NCBI RefSeq assembly: GCF_029504695.1
Contig: NZ_JAQFIN010000004.1
Location: 310,001-374,000 of the forward strand
Origin: Parabacteroides sp. PF5-6
GTDB taxonomy: Bacteria > Bacteroidota > Bacteroidia > Bacteroidales > Tannerellaceae
Direction of reading: 5' to 3'
Length of the DNA stretch: 64,000 bases
The position numbers were made by a program, and so were the translations under genes. The notes under the pieces are model-generated. The model saw only the letters and a list, made by a program, of their open reading frames with translations, had not been told where the DNA came from and did no database searches. Shown piece after piece: positions 60,301 to 64,000 of this stretch. Position 1 is the first letter of the stretch; each line of letters opens with the position of its first letter.

Positions 60301-61962
60301 ACTTGTTATTTTGGAGGTGGCAAGTCCACTATCCAATCTTCGCTTGGGATACGGCATAAATAAAACAACCCCCATGCAAAACAGACAGGCGTAGATCGTC
60401 CAGCCTGCCATTTCTTTCAGGGCGGAGAGTGTGGCCTGCACCTGAACGCGCCCTTTAGTCGAGAGGGCCGCCATGTTTTCGGCTTCCGTACGGCTCTTGC
60501 CCTGGTAGCGCATTCCCTGCAATGTCTGACTATAGGAGGCGGAGGCGTCGGGGTTGATGGCGTCTACATTCTGGGCGTAGCGGGTAATATAGTGTTGTTG
60601 GCGTTCTTGCAGGAGATTGGTATAGGCAGCCGTGCCGATGCCCGGTCCTAAGACCATACGCACGGTGAGCATGATGCAAATCCAGGTCGAGAGGTAGCGG
60701 AACGGCATCCGCTGGTTGGCATAAACCGCCGTCAGCGCGTAGAGGATCATCATGCCGGCGGAGCGTATGATGACCGGATACTTCATGCGCTCGTACAGGC
60801 CGGCGCTCTGCACTTCGAAATACATAAAGGCTGCCGACAGTCCGATAATGAAGAAGCCGAGTGCGAACAGATACTTAAAATGCACCTTCTTCGCACCGAG
60901 TATAATAGAAAGGATGGCGCCTATCGCATAGCCTGCGATGCTCCAGTTGCCCAAGGTGGCGTTCTGGTAGTTGTCGATCTTCATGCCTACATTAGTAAAC
61001 ACATTGACAAACATAGCGCTCGAATTGACAATCATCAGCATCAGGTAAAGCATAATGCCCACGCGGATTGTCCGCAAGCGGAAGATGCTCAAGAGGAAAT
61101 AAGGGAAATGCCGGCGTCCGTCTAAATAGAGAAATACGCCGGCGGAGAGGATGCCGATCGCTGTTGCCTGGCGGATCGTGGGGTCGTCGTACCAGTCGAG
61201 CGTCTTGCCGTAAATCAATACGTAGGTGATGCAGATAAGTGTGATGCAGAAAGCCACTACATTGCCGAACTTGCGGAAGGTGATCGGGAAGCGTCCCAGG
61301 TACTTCCGGTAGGGCATGGTGATAAAGACAATCAGGATAGAGAGCAGCAATAAACCCATCATAAAATAATAGACATACTGCCATTCGTATTCGTAGGCGA
61401 GCCAGGCGGTGAGCGAAGTACCCAATTGCCCGAATATCATAAAGAAGAGGTAAATGATAGGTTGGCTCGCACTTTTCTCTATATCGAGCTTATCCCATCC
61501 TTCTTCATCTATGGGTTCCATGCCGGGTGTGATATTGCGGGTGGCCTCCATGCCGAAGGCATATCGGATAAGGGTAAAGAGATTGACCATCATCAATACC
61601 ATGCGCAGGAAACCCATCAACAGACTGCAAAGAGCCAATAGGAAGACACTGTCGGTTTTCGCGCATATATAACTAAAGATATACATGAGTGAGAAGCCGA
61701 TGATACACATCATCTTCTGTCGGCGGATACGAACCAACTGGTAGAAGAAGGGAGCAAAAGCCGCCATGCCGATGGCGGTTACGAAGTTGGCAAACTGGAT
61801 ATGCTCCGACACAATGCCTAAGCCGCTCATCATCTCGCCGCTATTGACCGAGTAAACGCCCCCGATAGAAAGGATAGGCAGGAAAAGAAACAACAAGATA
61901 AGGATACCCAGAGGTTTGGGTACCCAGTTATAAAACGGATAGTTCTTCGGGTAAAACGCCAC
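60277..61962 (-). CDS. MFS drug-efflux permease (DHA2/EmrB-like)
   Basis: Inner-membrane permease of 561 residues with about 14 hydrophobic segments, typical of the DHA2 group that works with a membrane fusion protein and a TolC-like channel. A large loop (about 450-500, ITRYAQNVDAINPDASASYSQT) precedes the last segment. It starts 6 bases after the HlyD-type gene, so the three genes form one operon. The C-terminal residues are encoded within a terminator stem. Confidence 0.85.
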   Translation of the reverse strand: MAFYPKNYPFYNWVPKPLGILILLFLFLPILSIGGVYSVNSGEMMSGLGIVSEHIQFANFVTAIGMAAFAPFFYQLVRIRRQKMMCIIGFSLMYIFSYICAKTDSVFLLALCSLLMGFLRMVLMMVNLFTLIRYAFGMEATRNITPGMEPIDEEGWDKLDIEKSASQPIIYLFFMIFGQLGTSLTAWLAYEYEWQYVYYFMMGLLLLSILIVFITMPYRKYLGRFPITFRKFGNVVAFCITLICITYVLIYGKTLDWYDDPTIRQATAIGILSAGVFLYLDGRRHFPYFLLSIFRLRTIRVGIMLYLMLMIVNSSAMFVNVFTNVGMKIDNYQNATLGNWSIAGYAIGAILSIILGAKKVHFKYLFALGFFIIGLSAAFMYFEVQSAGLYERMKYPVIIRSAGMMILYALTAVYANQRMPFRYLSTWICIMLTVRMVLGPGIGTAAYTNLLQERQQHYITRYAQNVDAINPDASASYSQTLQGMRYQGKSRTEAENMAALSTKGRVQVQATLSALKEMAGWTIYACLFCMGVVLFMPYPKRRLDSGLATSKITSIKKRQPH

Positions 61963-61968
61963 CTTCTC

Positions 61969-63051
61969 TTATAGTTTTGCTTTTACGACTACCATCATGC
62001 CTGCCACCAACTTCTCATTGTCTTCGTCGGGCAGATCGGTGAAGTCGATGCGCACAGGAATACGCTGTTGTATTTTCACGAAGTTACCGGCCGAGTTGTC
62101 GGTCGGCACCAGAGAGAACTTAGAGCCGGTAGCACCCGATATGGCGGTTATCTTGCCGGTAAATGTCCGGTCGCTGATGGCGTCGACCGTGATCTCTACC
62201 TCTTGTTCGAGGTTAAGGTTTTCGATCTGTGTTTCTTTGTAATTGGCAATGACCCATTTCTGTCCGTCGGGCAGGATGTAGGTAATCGTCTGTCCGGCTG
62301 AAATGAACTGTCCCTCTTCCAAAGCCCGACGGCCGAGTTTACCATCACTTGGAGCCAATACCACCGTATAGGAAAGGTTGAGTTTGGCCATCTCCAAGGC
62401 TGCCGTAGCCCGCTGAATGGCGGCTTCGGTATTCTTACGGCGAAAAGCCACTTCGTCTACGCCTGAGAGCGCCGCCTTTTTCTGTCGCTTCACTACTTCG
62501 AGCTTTTTGCGGGTCGCTTCATATTCCGTCTCTATCTGTTCCAGCTGAATAGGCGTAGCGGCATTGCGGGCAACCAGATTCTTATAGCGTTGCAGGTCTT
62601 TCTGCAGTTTAGACAAACGGATCTCTATCTCGGCGATAGAGGCGTCGTAGACCGAGGCGGTGTTCTGCGTTGTCTGCAAAGTGGCGCCCACAACCGTCGC
62701 TCCGGCTTCGGCGTCTTTCAGTGCCGCTTCGGCTTCCATTACACGGATTTTGTATTCGCTGTCGTCAAGAACCAGTAGTGTATCTCCTTTTTGCACTGCC
62801 TGATGTTCCGTGAAATAGATCTTCTTGATATAACCCGATGCCCTGAGGTTGACGGGCGAGATGTACTGTTCGATTTGCGCGTCGTTACTGGTTTCGGTAC
62901 GTTTATAATTAAAGAAGAGGCAGATGACCTGAAACAGTCCCCAGGCAATGATCGTTATGCCCAATATGCTGACTACGATTTGCCAACGGCGCAGTTTCTT
63001 TAATCTCTTGACCTTATCCGGATGGGTGTTCTTCTGTGTTGTATCTTCCAT
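61969..63051 (-). CDS. HlyD/EmrA-type membrane fusion protein
   Basis: Periplasmic adaptor, 360 residues, linking the MFS pump to the outer-membrane channel. One transmembrane segment at about 27-49 (IVVSILGITIIAWGLFQVI), biotinyl-lipoyl half (INLRASGYIKKIYFTEHQAV type region near 67-90), a coiled-coil hairpin at about 108-205 (LQKDLQRYKNLVARNAATP), then beta-barrel domain (ALEEGQFISAGQTITYILPD). Located 15 bases after the TolC-type gene and 6 bases before the MFS gene. Confidence 0.9.
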   Translation of the reverse strand: MEDTTQKNTHPDKVKRLKKLRRWQIVVSILGITIIAWGLFQVICLFFNYKRTETSNDAQIEQYISPVNLRASGYIKKIYFTEHQAVQKGDTLLVLDDSEYKIRVMEAEAALKDAEAGATVVGATLQTTQNTASVYDASIAEIEIRLSKLQKDLQRYKNLVARNAATPIQLEQIETEYEATRKKLEVVKRQKKAALSGVDEVAFRRKNTEAAIQRATAALEMAKLNLSYTVVLAPSDGKLGRRALEEGQFISAGQTITYILPDGQKWVIANYKETQIENLNLEQEVEITVDAISDRTFTGKITAISGATGSKFSLVPTDNSAGNFVKIQQRIPVRIDFTDLPDEDNEKLVAGMMVVVKAKL

Positions 63052-63066
63052 ATCTGTTTCTTTCTT

Positions 63067-64000
63067 TTATTCGACTAATGTATTTATCTGCCCGGTCAGT
63101 TTCAACAGGCTCAGGTTGGCTACCTGATAGTTATAATGCGCGCTGATGTAGTGGTTTTGCGCTTCCACCATCTGCATTTCATCTTGCAATACCTCAATCA
63201 TCGAAGCGATGCCTTCGCGGTAGAGCTCCGTGGTGACGGCATATACATCTTCGGCTACCCGGTAGTTGTCTTTCTGCCGCTTGAAGTTTCGCAGGTTGTT
63301 CATCATATCGTTCCGGGCATTGAGGTATTGGGTGTTGAGATGTTTCCGCAGGTCTTCCTGTTCCAGGCTTATCTTCTCAATATCCATTCGTATTTGCCTT
63401 GTTTTCTGTTTCTTCTCCAACCCGTCGAAGATGGGAATGCGCAGTGACAGCCCCAGCCCATAGGAGCGGTACCAGTGATTGGAGGGTCCTGAATGGAACC
63501 AGTTCTTGAACTTATCGGTATAGGCCGAATACATCCAGCTGCCCGTCAGGCTTAACGAGGGGATGTAATTGGTTTTTATCATCTCTTTCTGTTGCTCGGC
63601 GAGTTGCTTTTGCGAACTCAGGAGCTGCATCTCGTAGAGGTCTTCCGGTAAGCCGGTAAGGGGAACGGTCGCGATATTTTCCGTATTGACATGGAGCAAT
63701 GCGATCTCTTCTTCCGCCGGGTAGTCGATAATGTATTTCAACATATTGAGTTGTTGCTCCAATATGGCTTGCGAATTATCGTATTGTACCTGCAGGTTCT
63801 CCAGGTTGATATTGACGCGCTTGATGTCGACTTCCATCGCCATGCCGTTGTCGTAGAATGCCAAGGCGATATTTCTCAGTTCTTCCAAGCGGGCGATATT
63901 CGATTTGATCAATGCGATCTGCTCCACCGTAGCCTGTCCCAGGTAATACATTTTGCTTATTTGCACGATAAGGTCTTCCCGAGCTTTCTCATAGGAGAGC
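63067..64000 (-). CDS. TolC-type outer membrane efflux protein (5' end outside the window)
   Basis: C-terminal 300 or so residues of an outer-membrane efflux protein. The frame stays open to the window edge (LSYEKAREDLIVQISKMYYLG before the first internal start-like codon), so the gene begins beyond base 64000. Long coiled-coil helices (LEELRNIALAFYDNGMAMEV, ISLEQEDLRKHLNTQYLNAR) and the barrel strand SLRIPIFDGLEKKQK are typical of TolC. It exports substrates with the adjoining HlyD and MFS proteins; the operon promoter lies upstream of the window. Confidence 0.9.
   Translation of the reverse strand, partial: LSYEKAREDLIVQISKMYYLGQATVEQIALIKSNIARLEELRNIALAFYDNGMAMEVDIKRVNINLENLQVQYDNSQAILEQQLNMLKYIIDYPAEEEIALLHVNTENIATVPLTGLPEDLYEMQLLSSQKQLAEQQKEMIKTNYIPSLSLTGSWMYSAYTDKFKNWFHSGPSNHWYRSYGLGLSLRIPIFDGLEKKQKTRQIRMDIEKISLEQEDLRKHLNTQYLNARNDMMNNLRNFKRQKDNYRVAEDVYAVTTELYREGIASMIEVLQDEMQMVEAQNHYISAHYNYQVANLSLLKLTGQINTLVE

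Noticed and set aside
1-64000. tRNA, rRNA or known riboswitch genes
   Set aside because: I saw no cloverleaf with a GTTCGANTC-type T loop, no rRNA core sequences and no riboswitch consensus, though small RNAs cannot be excluded by eye.

Overview
The window reads as chromosome of a Bacteroidales bacterium, most likely a Parabacteroides-type gut organism. The evidence is three SusC/SusD pairs, a hybrid two-component sensor, an ECF sigma/FecR pair, many lipoprotein signal peptides, TAnnTTTG-type -7 boxes and moderate GC. The genus is an inference; no 16S gene is present.

Layout. (1) 1-5009: an exported GH9 and GH5 glucanase pair, then a dGTPase. (2) 5521-19177, minus strand: a polysaccharide utilisation locus transcribed FecR, SusC, SusD, alkaline phosphatase, GH43-like enzyme, GH127, GH127. 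Its probable ECF sigma factor lies at 21834-22403. A plus-strand AAA ATPase and a dense cluster of repeats sit between sigma and anti-sigma. (3) 22498-26549: an uncharacterised HEAT-like protein and a lipoprotein joining BACON domains, plant-type LRRs and an M64-type metallopeptidase. (4) 26661-39091: a SusCD-less enzyme group (GH2 with discoidin-like region, exported FAD oxidoreductase, SGNH hydrolase, GH127, GH2), with two gene remnants. (5) 39319-50899: a fructan-type locus, with MFS importer, fructokinase, GH32, SusD and SusC on the minus strand, divergent from a hybrid two-component sensor with a periplasmic sugar-binding domain. (6) 51136-58617: a SusCD pair followed not by glycosidases but by a PD40-propeller lipoprotein with a CxxCH motif and a membrane protein. 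(7) 58875-64000: a FadL-type porin, and a convergent tripartite efflux operon cut by the window edge.

Working together. The fructan locus is complete in outline: outer-membrane capture, GH32 hydrolysis, sensing, inner-membrane import and phosphorylation. The sigma/FecR-linked locus and the 26-39 kb group carry three GH127 proteins, suggesting arabinofuranose-containing plant glycans.

The least expected content is in the gaps. Four gaps carry related mosaic elements built from tetrads of 22-bp palindromic units, sets of 21-bp GC-rich units and a long hairpin. Two of them are joined to a 198-bp element with 30-bp terminal inverted repeats. A separate hairpin family shows compensatory stem changes between copies. 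None of these is explained by the genes.
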